A stretch of 64,000 nt of DNA from Pleurodeles waltl (GCF_031143425.1 NC_090447.1:844135760-844199759), one strand, 5' to 3'; shown: positions 33,350-46,508, counted from the first letter of the stretch. The notes: generated by a model from the sequence alone, not told the origin. Program-made: numbers and translations.

Positions 33350-36300
33350 CTAGAGGTTGGCCCACCGGAGGGTCCGCTTTATGGACCGCACACGCCTGTT
33401 CATATGGCGAACATCCCGCTGCAGGTGACTAATTATCCGTAGGACACGGTCCATTTTGCGTTCCATTTCCTGAAAAGCTGCAGGGTCAACTGTAGCAGCT
33501 GGGGTGTTCTGGGTACCAGCTGAGGACGTGTGTGGGCGTGTAGCGTCTATGCCTGTGGGCTGCCCTGAAGGTGTTCCACTGCTAGGGCCTGGAGCAACTG
33601 CAGACGTTGTTGGGACAGCAGTCCCAGCTGTGGGTGGTGCCACCCGGGTGGAAGTGGTGGTTGTGCTGGTGGTGGCTGTGGTGGGCAAAGTAGGGCCACC
33701 CTGTGGGAAAGCCCTCCATGCTCCGGAAGCCCGTTCGTTCCGGTATCTTCGGGCCATCCAGTATCTTCGGGCCCGATTCTACCAGCAGGATATGCTGGTA
33801 ACACATTGCCCGCCCCTGGAACTCACGGACCTGGATGGGTGTCATGTTCGCAGCTGTGAAGACAAAGGCAAAAAAATTACATTAAGAACTGTATTGTGTG
33901 AAATGGCACAAGAAGTAAATCAGACAGTACATCTACTGTACTTGTAACAGCTATTATCATCATACAGATCATTGAATGTCCCTGAGGAAGTACATGGCAG
34001 GCAAGCCTCAAAGGTCATATCACACATAGCACATCCAAACCCTACAAGATGGGTAACAACTGGCATTAATTTGGCATCAGAGTTCTGACAATTGTCAGCT
34101 AACAATTATGCAGCACATCCTACGCCAATGCCAGGGTTACAAATGTCAGTGTACGGGATGGAAATCTAGGGCCACATGATCTGCAAGTTGTAAATGGACT
34201 TGCTAGTATAGTACTCATGTGCTATACCTGAGTGTGTATACTAGGTTCCGACCAAACATGATTGACATGTCTGTGTAACATACTTGTATCATCAGTCCTA
34301 GGTACACTATTCACAAACCCATACCTGTGTTTGAGGGTGGGGGGGAGGATAAACAACTAACAATTTCAAACAACATGGACACCCAGGAAGCTATAGAAAG
34401 CTGGACATGTGTTTGGCTCTACACACACACCACAGGTAAGGTCTATCAACAAATAGGAGACAGCAAACCCTTGACCAATCCCAGCGCCACACATGTCTGG
34501 AAATGCAGACCTTTGTCCACATCACATACTTCCAGTAAGGCATGACGTACAACAGACACAGAGTTGCAAGAGCACCTATGGTCATGATTTGCATGTACAC
34601 CTAGGCCATTGCACTCAAGTGCCACATACTTGTAGCCCTACATGTGGAGCTACATGCTGCTAGGAAGTTCACCCTACAGTTTCATAAGTGCTTTGGTGAA
34701 TAGGGAAGCAGAAGTCTGTGGGTAAGCATTTTGCCGCCTCATTCTGGGAGAATGTGGGTCTGACAGGCAGACTAAATCTGAGATTAGTTCCAGTGTGACT
34801 CTTGTTGATACAAGTGTTATCCACATGACTCAGCCCAGATCACATTGCGGGGCCTACAGGAATGACCTAGAATCCCTAGATAAGACAATAGGATTAGCAT
34901 TGGCAAACTCAAAAATGCTTAGAAAATTAAATCCCACTCATGGAACAAGACAAATGATGGGCCAGCGCATCATACCTTGCTATGTGTTCAACACACAGGA
35001 GTCCATCACACATCACCAGCAAACACAAAACATAACAGACATATCAACACTTACTGGAGTTGTGGGGGTCCTGTAATGAAGCCACCTCGCCCACAGTGTA
35101 GGGTGCCGGTCCACCTGTAAGGCATGGAAGGAAGAAATGTGCTCAAAATCTGTGCACTGACCAACAATTCCAAAGACATTAACTATGTGTAAGATGACAT
35201 AAGTAAGTAAATCCACTCAGACATGATGATACTGCATCCGATATAGCACGGCTAACATGTACAAAGCATGGGTCTCCTGTGACAATTACACACATATCAG
35301 CACACATGCAGTGGCCCTAACTATCATGTGGTGACAAACATGCCCGTCATTAGTGAGCAGACATAATAATGGTGTGTATTCGTCTCATCATGTGCATCCA
35401 AGAGAGACATCCAAAGCCTGGTTACTGGTTGTGGCCATGACACATTTATGACACATAGGTACAATGTACAGAGGGGAAGTGACTTTTGTAAGCCCTCATG
35501 TTGTTACAGTTTCTTCATTTGATGTGGCCCAGCTATGGTGATTTGCACCAACCATAGAGATATGAACCCATGTGCATACCTTTGGCCTGCAGTCTCTAAA
35601 TGAAAGGTGGAACACCAAACACCAAATACCAGTGTAGGATGTTAGCTGAGGGCACCTTACACCTTTTCCCTATATTTCCAAATCCAGATCTGACATGTAT
35701 CCAAAATGATGAACGACCACAATAATCCCTAACATTCATAGAACTTCCAAAAACACTTTCCTTACACACTCACCAGACACACATGAGACATATGTCTGGG
35801 CCACATTGCTATCATCAATTGACGTGAAGCCAGCACTCAATTTCTGCATCATGTAGTGTTTAGAAAGTCAGTCTAGCTATTGCGTCAACAAAGGTTGCCA
35901 ATATTTTAGAAAATCTATACTTCACTGCCAAATGTGACCTATAAAGACATAATTGGCTCCTAATTTGTGTTACTGTCTGACACAAAGGCGGCACCAAATT
36001 ACATTAAGCAAAAGTATTCTGTAAGTTTGCAGAGCACATGCTTCCTGACAGCTAGCAATTGTGGTCCTTCACATAGTCCATCAATGACCCTGTATGTTTC
36101 CGAAGCATTGCACACAATCAGCAACTTAGCCGGCAGATATTGTACAAATCATCTGATGTCACTACAGAGCTTTTAATTGTGCACATTTACATGATTTGTA
36201 CTCACCAATAGGGCCACCAATCACTATTCCCAGGTGGTCCATCAGATCTTGCTCCCTGGTGATGAGGTCAGCCCAGCGGTGCTTCAGCTGGTGGTCATTC

Positions 36301-36487
36301 CTCTGGCTCCCATACACACGCTGCAAGTGATGCAGGACCTTTCCCCACCGGATTCGTCGCGCCTCGGTGTGATACCCTGTATCACCCTGCCTTGATCATC
36401 AGTGGGAGGAAATGGCACACCAGCCATATAAACCCCCCAAGCTCCACCTCACCCATCCTGCCAAGACGTGGCCTACCCAACATCTTA
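33350..36487 (-). pseudogene. Harbinger 2 accessory gene B: SANT-type domain with coiled-coil C terminus
   Basis: Minus-strand three-exon model. Exon 1 from ATG at 36487 has a frame change near 36385 and then RIRWGKVLHHLQRVYGSQRN and LKHRWADLITREQDLM, a SANT-like third helix (RW.DL), with donor GTGAGT after GGPIG at about 36206. Exon 2 (about 35116-35056) gives GPAPYTVGEVASLQDPHNSS between AG and GTAAGT. Exon 3 (33855-33350) gives MTPIQVREFQGRAMCYQ, a frame change, MARRYRNERASGAWRAFPQG, a Thr/Pro-rich linker and a basic coiled-coil end (MERKMDRVLRIISHLQRDV). Phases of the two introns agree, which supports the model. Not an obvious relative of gene A in the same element. Confidence 0.6.
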
Positions 36488-39400
36488 GCACCGAAAAGGG
36501 GAATAGGGGATAAAGAAGGACAAAGGAGAAAAGGGGAAAAGTAGAAGTACAAAAAAACAAACTTAACAACTAAAAGAGCCCAACTATCCCCAAACTAGCA
36601 CTACCCACAACAGACTCCCACAAACAAGAAATACAATACAATACTGGACAATTGTACACAAAACACACTCAGACAGTATACAACAATATTTATTTCACAA
36701 ACTAACAAGTAACGGACCGCACAGGAGACAAAAGCACAATTTCACTGGACAACACTCAGAACACAGCCACACAGTCTAGAAGAATCACAGACTGCAAAGT
36801 GAAAGTGAAAGTACACCCACTGTACATAATCTGTAAACAGGATATCCTATTACATCACTTCCTGCATAAAATGGGCGATGTTTTTATCGTTATGCGTCAT
36901 ATTTTTTCACGAATACAGTATGTGTGTCATTTTTTTTGACGCCCAGGATTAAAAATTAGGCCGCATCCATATATTTGTAAACAGTCTGGGCATTATGTGC
37001 CGGTTTTCGGGCTTAAGCGTCATTTTTTGACGCGTACGCGTCTAAATTTCAGGGCATGAACTGGTTTTGGGTATTTTTTCCATTTTATTGTAATGTTACA
37101 TTTGGGACACAGCTGGGATAGGCTGATTTCACCCACTTTGGTGTTGATGTGTATGTTCACATGTGAGACATCATACTGCTGCGGACCATGACCCGCTACC
37201 CCTTAACAGGATTTTCACGCTTGGTTGACGCACTAGATGGCCATATGTGTGGCCTACATTTATGTATTGCACAATTTGGGCGTGTTTGGCATCAGGAGAG
37301 GATAGCAAGGTGACGCCCATGAGTACAATAGCTCAATCCCTATGGCTCAATGTGTGTGCAGTGGCTACTAATGTATTAGTCGACCCAGTGTGTGTGCATC
37401 ACAAGATGCATTATTGCAAATATGCTTGTATGAATGTAAAGTCAATGTGTCCAAACCTTAGATGCAAGTCATTGTGGAAATGAGAGAGGACATGTGTTAG
37501 TCATACATGTAGCAACATCTGTTGTGTGCACGTAGACACCACAAATGACAAAGCATGCACCGGATAGAAGGCAGACGCTTGTTCATGTCAATAGTCCACA
37601 AGTTGGCCATCCCATGTCCTAGAAATTTGGTAACTGCTTCCTAGGCACTTGTTAATGAACCGACAGTGAGTCAGGCACATGCATTGATGGAGTGGGTACC
37701 ATGTCATTGGCCCAGACAGCCAAAGGTGAACCACAAATGTAATATGACTCCACAGTTGTGGTCATATGACTGAGCCACAACTATCCAGTGGCAGTGGTGG
37801 ACCAGCAGACGAGGAAGCACGTGGCCACATATTTCCAGTGATCAATTGCACAGAGGTGTCTTGTTCATGTGTGTGGTCCAATGTTGATCCTGTATATTTG
37901 TAGGGGTGTATGTTGTCACAGTTACGTCCAGGTCTCATCATTAGTCAGTAGCAGCTATTCCTGTATCTACTGAGTAACCTTCGGAGATCAATGTGAGAAA
38001 TTTGGATGAGGACATGAGAACCTACATGGGGATGGTCCCACTGTGTCACTGAAGACGTGTAAAGAGACTGTCAACAGGGCAACCTTGGTGTGCTGAGTGA
38101 GATAATGTCTCAGGTGTCATGTTCCGGCAGGTGTCATTACAACATTTGTACACAGGTTGGTCTGTGAAGTTCCCACTGCATTTGGGAACATCATAGCCTC
38201 TGTGTTGAATAATGTAGCAGCTATGCAGCATGCACAGGCCATCAATATGTTGTGAGCAATGTGATTCAGCGTGTGAACTGTCAGGGTCCTAACATGTGTG
38301 GACTTTTCATGCACATTATCAGAGGTAGCTGGTTCTGCTGGAGGCACCATACCCAATCTTTGCATACGGCCCTGGTACACTATCGTTCATGCATACGTGA
38401 GGCCCAGACAAGGGATGTGCCATGATTTTGGTATTCAAAGACAATTTTCCTAATATGGTACAGTTAAAAAGCAGATGATGCTATACAATGTATTTGCGTA
38501 TGCATTGATGAAGCACATGACAAAATACCCTCTGAGGAATGAGAGGTTTGCTAACGCAAGTGTGGTACATATGTAGCCACAAGGGACCTTTAGGGTAACG
38601 CACAGACAGGTGCCAGTCAGGCTGACAGGATGCAGGGTCAATCTGGATCCAGCAATTTCACAAGGTACATAATCAGTGGGCTGACTAAGACTGGTCGGAG
38701 GACGAACAAGAAAGTTGACATGGAAAACTGTGTACGTCCTGTGTTTTTTAAGGTGACACATAAACCCAAGGGCTGTGTTACACGGCTTAATTAGTAGCAA
38801 TGCATTACGGTGTATTTGACAAAATGGACACTTCTATGCTGTTCCAGGCATCAGCAAGGGCAGTGCATGTTCTAATGGGTGGAGTGCATGGAGGTGATCA
38901 CAGGTGTGTGCTGCATCAGTTTCTCACAAGTCCTGTATGTGAGATTTGAATTCAAATGGCCAACAGTACCTTTCACACAGGAAGCAATCTACAGGTGATT
39001 CCAGGGCTTAGAAACTACAAGCCAGTGTATTAATTGACCTGCCGTCCATGCAGTCAGATGTACTATGACAATGGCATAACATAGAAAAGGGTGTAGCACA
39101 CAGGATTAGTATTGTTTGTCTGTGTGTGTAGAGGAGGGAATATATGGGTGCACATATTACCATTCCAGGCACCTCTTCAGACAGGTGGGGTGAGACCAGG
39201 AGCATGGGTGTGTCAGGAGTTAGGAAATGGGCTGACATGTACATGGAATGTCATGTGCGCAATGCTTGTCATAGGTGTGGCACTTGTGCTGTCTATGTTC
39301 TGCTTCTATGGAACTCTAGTCACAGATAGTCCTTGGAATGATCGGTGCAATTGGACTTACTGCTGTCAAGGGTCTGGTCATACATTCCTGTTACCAATGC

Positions 39401-39793
39401 AATAGCACATCAACTGCCTCATGTATGAGGCTTGGTTTCCCCTTATTGAGTGATGGTGTCTTAGTTGTGTGCCATATGCTGCGATGAACCATGTTGCCAA
39501 CATGTATGTGTGAAATAGGTGTGGTCCTCTGCTATTGCCCTTTAAAGGTGAAATGTACAGGATATATGTCATTTACAGTGTGTGTGTGTATGTGACTGTT
39601 GTATGATACGCATCACAATAGCTCTTGGATTTTCTGTGTCCCCATCGGTATATCAGCAATGCTCCATGAGGCTATACTCTTATTCTGATAGTTAAAGCTA
39701 AAGGTGAACAAAAATGAATAGCCAGACCATGATATGGTGATTATTATCAGTGTTTATTTACATTAGTTAATACTGTGGTGATGGTGATTATTT
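36488..39793. other. Non-coding interior of Harbinger 2
   Basis: 3.3 kb without coding signal. 36880-37060 is rich in TGACGC/GCGTCA and TTTTTTGACGC motifs like the element's ends, possibly an internal copy of subterminal sequence. 37080-39720 holds only short spurious ORFs. Confidence 0.45.
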
Positions 39794-41593
39794 TTAAAAG
39801 AAATTGTTCACAATATGTTGGCGCCTACGCAATCCAGCAGCCGTGTTTTGTTGTTCCCCCTCATGTTGCAGGCCACCATCCTCCTCTTCCTCCTCTTCAG
39901 ATATGTGTGGCTCTGGTTCCAAAAGGGGAATGTTCATTCTTATGCAAATGTTGTGCAGGATGGCACATGTTAGAATGATCTTACAGACCATTTCAGGGGA
40001 ATATAGGAGGCTACCACCAGTGATGTCAAGGCACCTGAATCTTGACTTGAGGATGCCGAAGTTCCTCTCGACTATGCTGCATGTCCTCCTATGTGCGTCA
40101 TTGTGGGCACGCTCTGCTGCAGTGCTTGGGTTGCCAAATGGTGTCATTATCCATGGCTGGATCCCATAACTCTGATCAGCTGAACAAGAAAATGAATGGG
40201 ATCATGTTGATGTAGCTTGCCCCATTGAAATCACCTTGCATGGCAGTAGTTGTCTTGTGTTGTCTGTGACTCTTTTGTATTATAGTGTTCCTTCTTAGGC
40301 TTGTAGGATGTACTATCTGCATTGTGTTGTTTCCTTAGCTGAACAAGTGTTTGACTGCGGACCGGTTGTCAGCAGTATGTTTTGGGATTTGCAATACAGT
40401 GTGCACTCCCTAGCATTGTGACTTGTGATACAGGTCTTCACTGGGATTGAGATGATAGTTCCATACACAGATTAATTTTGACAGTGTTGTTAACACGTTC
40501 ACATCCTGGACATCCCATACCTTTAGACTTATGCAATGGATTAATTTGAACATCAGTGAGACGCTTACATTTGGCAAGGTGCCAATTAGGCAGACCACTC
40601 CAAACGTTGTGATCATTGACGTCTTAACATTAGACTGTACACTAATTTCAGATGTGTGACAGGTTCAATGCAGACCTATGAAACATGGCTAGTGATGTCA
40701 CAACCTCAGTGTGTCCCTGTCGACATGTTGCTGTCGTGATGTATGTGTTGTGTGTCCTAGAGGGTTGCTGTGCAGTGTGTATATAAGTAGGTTTCTGTAC
40801 TTACCAACAAGTAGTTCATTGCCATACCGTCCATCCTGGAAGTGCTGATTGATGGTAGAGTGTCGGAAGATGAATGAGCCATGGACACTCCCAGGATATT
40901 TTGCCATGATGTTGGTGATCAATCCTTGGTGATCGACAATGGCCTGCACATTGATGGAATGTGTGTGCTTCCTGTTGTGGTAGAGGTGTTCAGTTGCAGC
41001 AGGTGGCACAAGGCGTACATGTGTGCAATCGATGGCACCAAGGACGTGTGGGAAGCCACTAATGAGGTAAAACCCATGTTGTGTCTCCTGCTGCTTCTGC
41101 AGTGTGTTTGGGAAGCGGATGTGGCGGGGTGTGAGTCCAATGATGGCATCCAGTACTTTGGGCAAAAGGCAGAAAATGATGGCTGTGATATACCAGCAAC
41201 CAGGGCACCAGTTGTTTGAAAGGAGGCACTTGCCAGCATGTGAAGTACAGCTAGCAGCTTGGTTTCTGTTGGGATGGTGCGGGGTGTTAGCAAGGTGGGT
41301 GCCAACTGTGGCTCTATGTTTCGCAGCAGCTGCTGAATGGCCTTCCAGTTCAACCTGTACCTCTGGATGATGTCATGTTCCCTGAGGCCATGAAGGGTTG
41401 TTCTGGTGCGGAATATCCTCTCCTGCCTTCTGTGCTGCCTTTGGGGTCCCTGCTGGTATTGTGGAAGCTGCTGTTGTTGTTGCTGGGCTCTGCGTCTGCG
41501 TGCACACTGGATGAGAAGCACCTCCATGTCTCCCTTTGGCTGCTCTGCTGCTCTGCTGCTCTGCTGTTGCTTCTGTGTGTTCTGATTAAACAC
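39794..41593 (-). pseudogene. Harbinger 2 transposase (HARBI1-type), pseudogene
   Basis: Exon 1 (41593-40805): Gln/Arg-rich N terminus, FRTRTTLHGLREHDIIQRYR, helix-turn-helix segment SASFQTTGALVAGISQPSF, a frameshift near 41150, then first catalytic Asp in VLGAIDCTHVRLVPP and KYPGSVHGSFIF, where the second catalytic Asp of the usual VHDS motif is Gly. Donor GTAAGT at 40804, acceptor CAG at 40180-40182. Exon 2 (40179-39794): QSYGIQPWIMTPFGNP, catalytic Glu kept in CSIVERNFGILKSRFRCL, GGSLLYSPEMVCKIILTCAI, an acidic EEEEEEDGG stretch and the end HIVNNFF. Frameshift plus D-to-G means no activity. Confidence 0.88.
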
Positions 41594-41932
41594 AGGTGTG
41601 TTTGCCCCATTTTAACGCCTGCCCTGACCCAGGCGTTAATTTTGGACGCAAATCGGGCTGTGCGTAATTTTCGGCTCCGCCCCCCGGCCGTGCAGGATTT
41701 TTGCCCAAAAGCATAAAAACGACTCACGGCCGTTTAAGTCATTTTTTGGACGGGAACTCCTACCTTGCATATGATTAACGCAAGGCGGGTTGCCGCATCC
41801 AGAAAATGATGCACACGACGGGATTTTGACGTCCGCGGGCGTCAAAGTTTAAATATGGGTCAAGGTTTGCGCTGAATGTGCGTCAAAAAAATGTACGCAC
41901 ATTTCAGAGCAGACAGAGTATAAATATGCCCC

Positions 41933-43492
41933 TCAATGTGTTACTGGTGCTACAGGTACGTCTTGTGCGAACCATTTCTCCAAAAGGCATCTTGTTAATG
42001 ACTGATCTCGGATGAGCACTGCTAGCATGGAGAACACTATTACATGATGTGGGCATCCTGAAGAGGGTACTTTGTATCTTGTTATTTTCAACATAGAATC
42101 TAAAATCAAGAAAATCTATCTGTTCCTTACTGTACTGTAAGCTCAGTTTGACATTGAATGGATTATCATTAAGAAAAAGATGATATGCCAATAGTTGTTC
42201 CACAGACCCTTTCCACAAAAGAATAATATCATCTATGTATCTACCCCAGAAGACTAATAAGTCAGTCCATTGAGAGACATGTCTGCCCCAGGCATGCTCT
42301 CTCTCGTACCAACCCATGAATAGGCAGGCATAAGAGGGAGCAAACCTGGAGCCCATCGCAGCCCCTTGTATCTGGTAAAACCACTGACCATCATGCAAAA
42401 AGAAATTTTTGGAAAGAATAATATCAATCATCTCCATCAGCATGAGGTTATGTTGCCAGTGGTCTCCAGTTCTAGTACAGAGACATTATTCAACTGCTCT
42501 GGTCCCAACTAGTTTGTGTCTGCAAGTGTAGAGGCTAGTCACATCCATGGTTACAAACATAAGGTCATCCGACCAATCAAAATCATCAAACTTATTGAGT
42601 ATGTCTTTACTGTTTTGCATGTAAGCAGGTAGGCTATGTACAAAGGGTTGTAGGAACACATCCACATATTCCGACAACCTCTCAGTAGGAGAGGAATTAC
42701 CCGAGATGATGGGTCTACCTGGAGGAAACTTGTCCCCTTTATGTATTTTAGGCAGTACATATATATATGGAAAGTGTGGATCAGGAACCCTCAAATATTT
42801 ATATTTCCCATCTGAGTTGTGGCCACTTTTACGCCAATCTTCTAGGCGCATATTAATGAACTCGCTAAGGGGTTTCATCGGATTCTCCATAGTACGTTCA
42901 TAGCAGGCACTGTCTGACAATTACCTGTTCATTTCCTGGATATAGTCAGATTTATTCACAACCACAACATTTCCACCCTTATCTGCCTCCCTGATCACTA
43001 TCGAAGGTGTCCGATTTTAAAGAGTGTAATGCAGTTCTCTCTGCTTTGGTCAAATTATCATTTCTAAATTTAGAAATGTTAAGCCTTTCCATGAGTTTAC
43101 AGAAATCATTAGTAACTCGCATGCGAAAAAGATCAATATTATGGTGCGTTCCTTGAGGCACAAATTTCGAACCAGGTCTTAGGCCACTATTAACACATGT
43201 ATTCTCCTCAATACCCAGATCCTTCCTTAATGCATCAATATCAACATGGTCATTTTCAGTTAGTGACATAACTAGTTGTAGATCATAGAGGTCGGAAACA
43301 GAGTGGGATAGTGTAGGAGACAACTCAACTGACGGGGTAGCTGGCGTATGAACAGTGTTAAAGTGATCCTTCAATTTAAGTAAGCGTGTGAATTTAAACA
43401 AATCAACGAAAACATCAGTAGGATCATTCATTTGTGTGGGACAAAAACCCAATCCTTTACTTAGGATTTCACATTCATCTTTATTAAGCACA
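41933..43492 (-). pseudogene. PLE reverse transcriptase core
   Basis: Three minus-strand blocks. 43491-42979: helical N-terminal region ending LTKAERTALHSL. 42920-42486: YVLPKIHKGDKFPPGRPII then SGNSSPTERLSEYV, and motif A FVTMDVTSLYT. 42443-41933: motif B QGAAMGSRFAPSYACLFMGW, catalytic motif C GRYIDDIILLW, and IDFLDFRF. The RT catalytic aspartates (motif A Asp, YIDD) are present, but a frameshift near 42980 and a stop near 42484 break the frame. With the GIY-YIG at 28449 this identifies a Penelope-like element rather than a LINE. The 3' end is cut by Harbinger 2, the 5' end by the LTR element. Confidence 0.88.
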
Positions 43493-46487
43493 TGTAGGAA
43501 AGTACCATCTTGCCTGGCATGTTACCCCCATTTTTCACTGTATATATGTTGTTTTAGTTGTATGTGTCACTGGGACCCTGGTAACCCAGGGCCCCAGTGC
43601 TCATAAGTGTGCCTGTATGTGTTACCTGTGTAGTGACTAACTGTCTCACTGAGGCTCTGCTAATCAGAACCTCAGTGGTTATGCTCTCTCATTTCTTTCC
43701 AAATTGTCACTGACAGGCTAGTGACCATTTTTACCAATTTACATTGGCTTACTGGAACACCCTTATAATCCCCTAGTATATGGTACTGAGGTACCCAGGG
43801 TATTGGGGTTCCAGGAGATCCCTATGGGCTGCAGCATTTCTTTTGCCACCCATAGGGAGCTCTGACAATTATTACACAGGCCTGCCACTGCAGCCTGAGT
43901 GAAATAACGTCCACGTTATTTCACAGCCATTTTACACTGCACTTAAGTAACTTATAAGTCACCTATATGTCTAACCTTTACCTGGTAAAGGTTAGGTGCA
44001 AAGTTACTTAGTGTGAGGGCACCCTGGCACTAGCCAAGGTGCCCCCACATTGTTCAGAGCCAATTCACTGAACTTTGTGAGTGCGGGGACACCATTACAC
44101 GCGTGCACTACATATAGGTCACTACCTATATGTAGCTTCACCATGGTAACTCCGAATATGGCCATGTAACATGTCTATGATCATGGAATTGCCCCCTCTA
44201 TGCCATCCTGGCATTGTTGGTACAATTCCATGATCCCAGTGGTCTGTAGCACAGACCCTGGTACTGCCAAACTGCCCTTCCTGGGGTTTCTCTGCAGCTG
44301 CTGCTGCTGCCAACCCCTCAGACAGGCATCTGCCCTCCTGGGGTCCAGCCAGGCCTGGCCCAGGATGGCAGAACAAAGGACTTCCTCTGAGAGAGGGTGT
44401 AACACCCTCTCCCTTTGGAAAATGGTGTGAAGGCAGGGGAGGAGTAGCCTCCCCCAGCCTCTGGAAATGCTTTGTTGGGCACAGAGGTGCCCAATTCTGC
44501 ATAAGCCAGTCTACACCGGTTCAGGGACCCCTTAGCCCCTGCTCTGGCGCGAAACTGGACAAAGGAAAGGGGAGTGACCACTCCCCTGACCTGCACCTCC
44601 CCTGGGAGGTGTCCAGAGCTCCTCCAGTGTGCTCCAGACCTCTGCCATCTTGGAAACAGAGGTGCTGCTGGCACACTGGACTGCTCTGAGTGGCCAGTGC
44701 CACCAGGTGACGTCAGAGACTCCTGCTGATAGGCTCCTTCAGGTGTTAGTAGCCTTTCCTCTCTCCTAGGTAGCCAAACCCTCTTTTCTGGCTATTTAGG
44801 GTCTCTGTCTCTGGGGAAACTTTAGATAACGAATGCATGAGCTCAGCCGAGTTCCTCTGCATCTCCCTCTTCACCTTCTGATAAGGAATCGACCGCTGAC
44901 CGCGCTGGAAGCCTGCAAACCTGCAACCTAGTAGCAAAGACGACTACTGCAACTCTGTAACGCTGATCCTGCCGCCTTCTCGACTGTTTTCCTGCTTGTG
45001 CATGCTGTGGGGGTAGTCTGACTCCTCTCTGCACCAGAAGCTCCGAAGAAATCTCCCGTGGGTCGACGGAATCTTCCCCCTGCAACCGCAGGCACCAAAA
45101 AGCTGCATCTCCGGTCCCTTGGGTCTCCTCTCAGCACGACGAGCGAGGTCCCTCGAATCCAGCGACACCGTCCAAGTGACCCCCACAGTCCAGTGACTCT
45201 TCAGCCCAAGTTTGGTGGAGGTAAGTCCTTGCCTCACCTCGCTGGGCTGCATTGCTGGGAACCGCGACTTTGCAAGCTTCTCCGGCCCCTGTGCACTTCC
45301 GGCGGAAATCCTGTGTGCACAGCCAAGCCTGGGTCCACGGCACTCTAACCTGCATTGCACGACTTTCTAAGTTGGTCTCCGGCGACGTGGGACTCCTTTG
45401 TGCAACTTCGGCGAGCACCGTTTCACGCATCCTCGTAGTGCCTGTTTCTGGCACTTCTCCGGGTGCTACCTGCTTCAGTGAGGGCTCCTTGTCTTGCTCG
45501 ACGTCCCCTCTCTCTGTAGGTCCAATTTGCGACCTCCTGGTCCCTCCTGGGTCCCAGCAGCGTCCAAAAACGCCAAACGCACGATTTGCGTGTAGCAAGG
45601 CTTGTTGGCGTCCATCCGGCGGGAAAACACTTCTGCACGACTCTCCAAGGCGTGGGGGATCCATCCTCCAAAGGGGAAGTCTCTAGCCCTTGTCGTTCCT
45701 GCAGTATTCACAGTTCTTCAGCCTAGAAAGAGCTTCTTTGCACCAACCGCTGGCATTTCTTGGGCATCTGCCCATCTCCGAGCTGCTTGTGACTTTTGGA
45801 CTTGGTCCCCTTGTTCCACAGGTACCTTCAGACAGGAATCCATCGTTGTTGCATTGCTGATTTGTGTTTTCCTTGCATTCTCCCTCTAACACGACTATTT
45901 TGTCCTTAGGGGAACTTTGGTGCACTTTGCACTCACTTTTCAGGGTCTTGGGGAGGGTTATTTTTCTAACTCTCACTATTTTCTAATAGTCCCAGCGACC
46001 CTCTACAAGGTCACATAGGTTTGGGGTCCATTCGTGGTTCGCATTCCACTTCTGGAGTATATGGTTTGTGTTGCCCCTATCCCTATGTTTCCCCATTGCA
46101 TCCTATTGTAACTATACATTGTTTGCACTGTTTTCTAAGACTATACTGCATATTTTTGCTATTGTGTATATATATCTTGTGTATATTTCCTATCCTCTCA
46201 CTGAGGGTACACTCTAAGATACTTTGGCATATTGTCATAAAAATAAAGTACCTTTATTTTTAGTATAACTGTGTATTGTGTTTTCTTATGATATTGTGCA
46301 TATGACACTAAGTGGTACTGTAGTAGCTTCACACGTCTCCTAGTTCAGCCTAAGCTGCTCTGCTAAGCTACCATTATCTATCAGCCTAAGCTGCTAGACA
46401 CCCTATACACTAATAAGGGATAACTGGGCCTGGTGCAAGGTGCAAGTACCCCTTGGTACTCACTACAAACCAGTCCAGCCTCCTACA
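43493..46487 (+). repeat. 5' LTR of the Gmr1-type element
   Basis: 2995 bp, unusually long for Ty3/gypsy. AATAAA at 46242-46247 is the likely polyadenylation signal. The first 650 bp contain three clean hairpins (43900-43923, 43971-43995, 44108-44135). The ORFs inside (e.g. 44122-44502, 45131-45664) show no domain and are probably chance. Confidence 0.95.
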
Positions 46488-46488
46488 T

Positions 46489-46508
46489 TGGTTGTGCAGT
46501 GGTGGGAT
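46489..46508 (+). promoter_or_regulatory. Putative tRNA primer-binding site
   Basis: TGGTTGTGCAGTGGTGGGAT starts 2 bp after the 5' LTR with the TGG that complements a tRNA CCA end. The priming tRNA is not identified. Confidence 0.45.

Larger units (their letters stand above)
29421..41932 (+). mobile_element. Harbinger DNA transposon 2 (12.5 kb), inserted in the PLE
   Basis: Inverted ends GGCCCATATTTATACT and GTATAAATATGCCCC, matching those of the MITE at 6386. It carries SANT/Myb gene A (plus, 29738-31771), SANT-type gene B (minus, 36487-33350) and a transposase (minus, 41593-39794). Subterminal sequence is rich in TGACGC/GCGTCA (29435-29700, 36890-37060, 41620-41900). The left flank ends in TAA, but no matching 3-bp duplication follows the right end. 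An 8-bp TCAATGTG lies directly after the right end and 8 bp before the left end. All genes are damaged. Confidence 0.8.

Noticed and set aside
29405..41940. hAT-type insertion based on the 8-bp direct repeat
   Set aside because: The encoded transposase is clearly HARBI1-type and the left repeat is not adjacent to the terminal sequence.
41933..43492. RT as a LINE or telomerase-related gene
   Set aside because: The same-strand GIY-YIG domain and the head-to-tail pseudo-LTRs define a Penelope-like element; there is no AP endonuclease or telomerase N-terminal domain.
44122..45976. ORFs of 80-177 codons inside the LTRs, duplicated at 52377-54231
   Set aside because: They overlap on both strands, show no domain, and repeat only because the LTR repeats.
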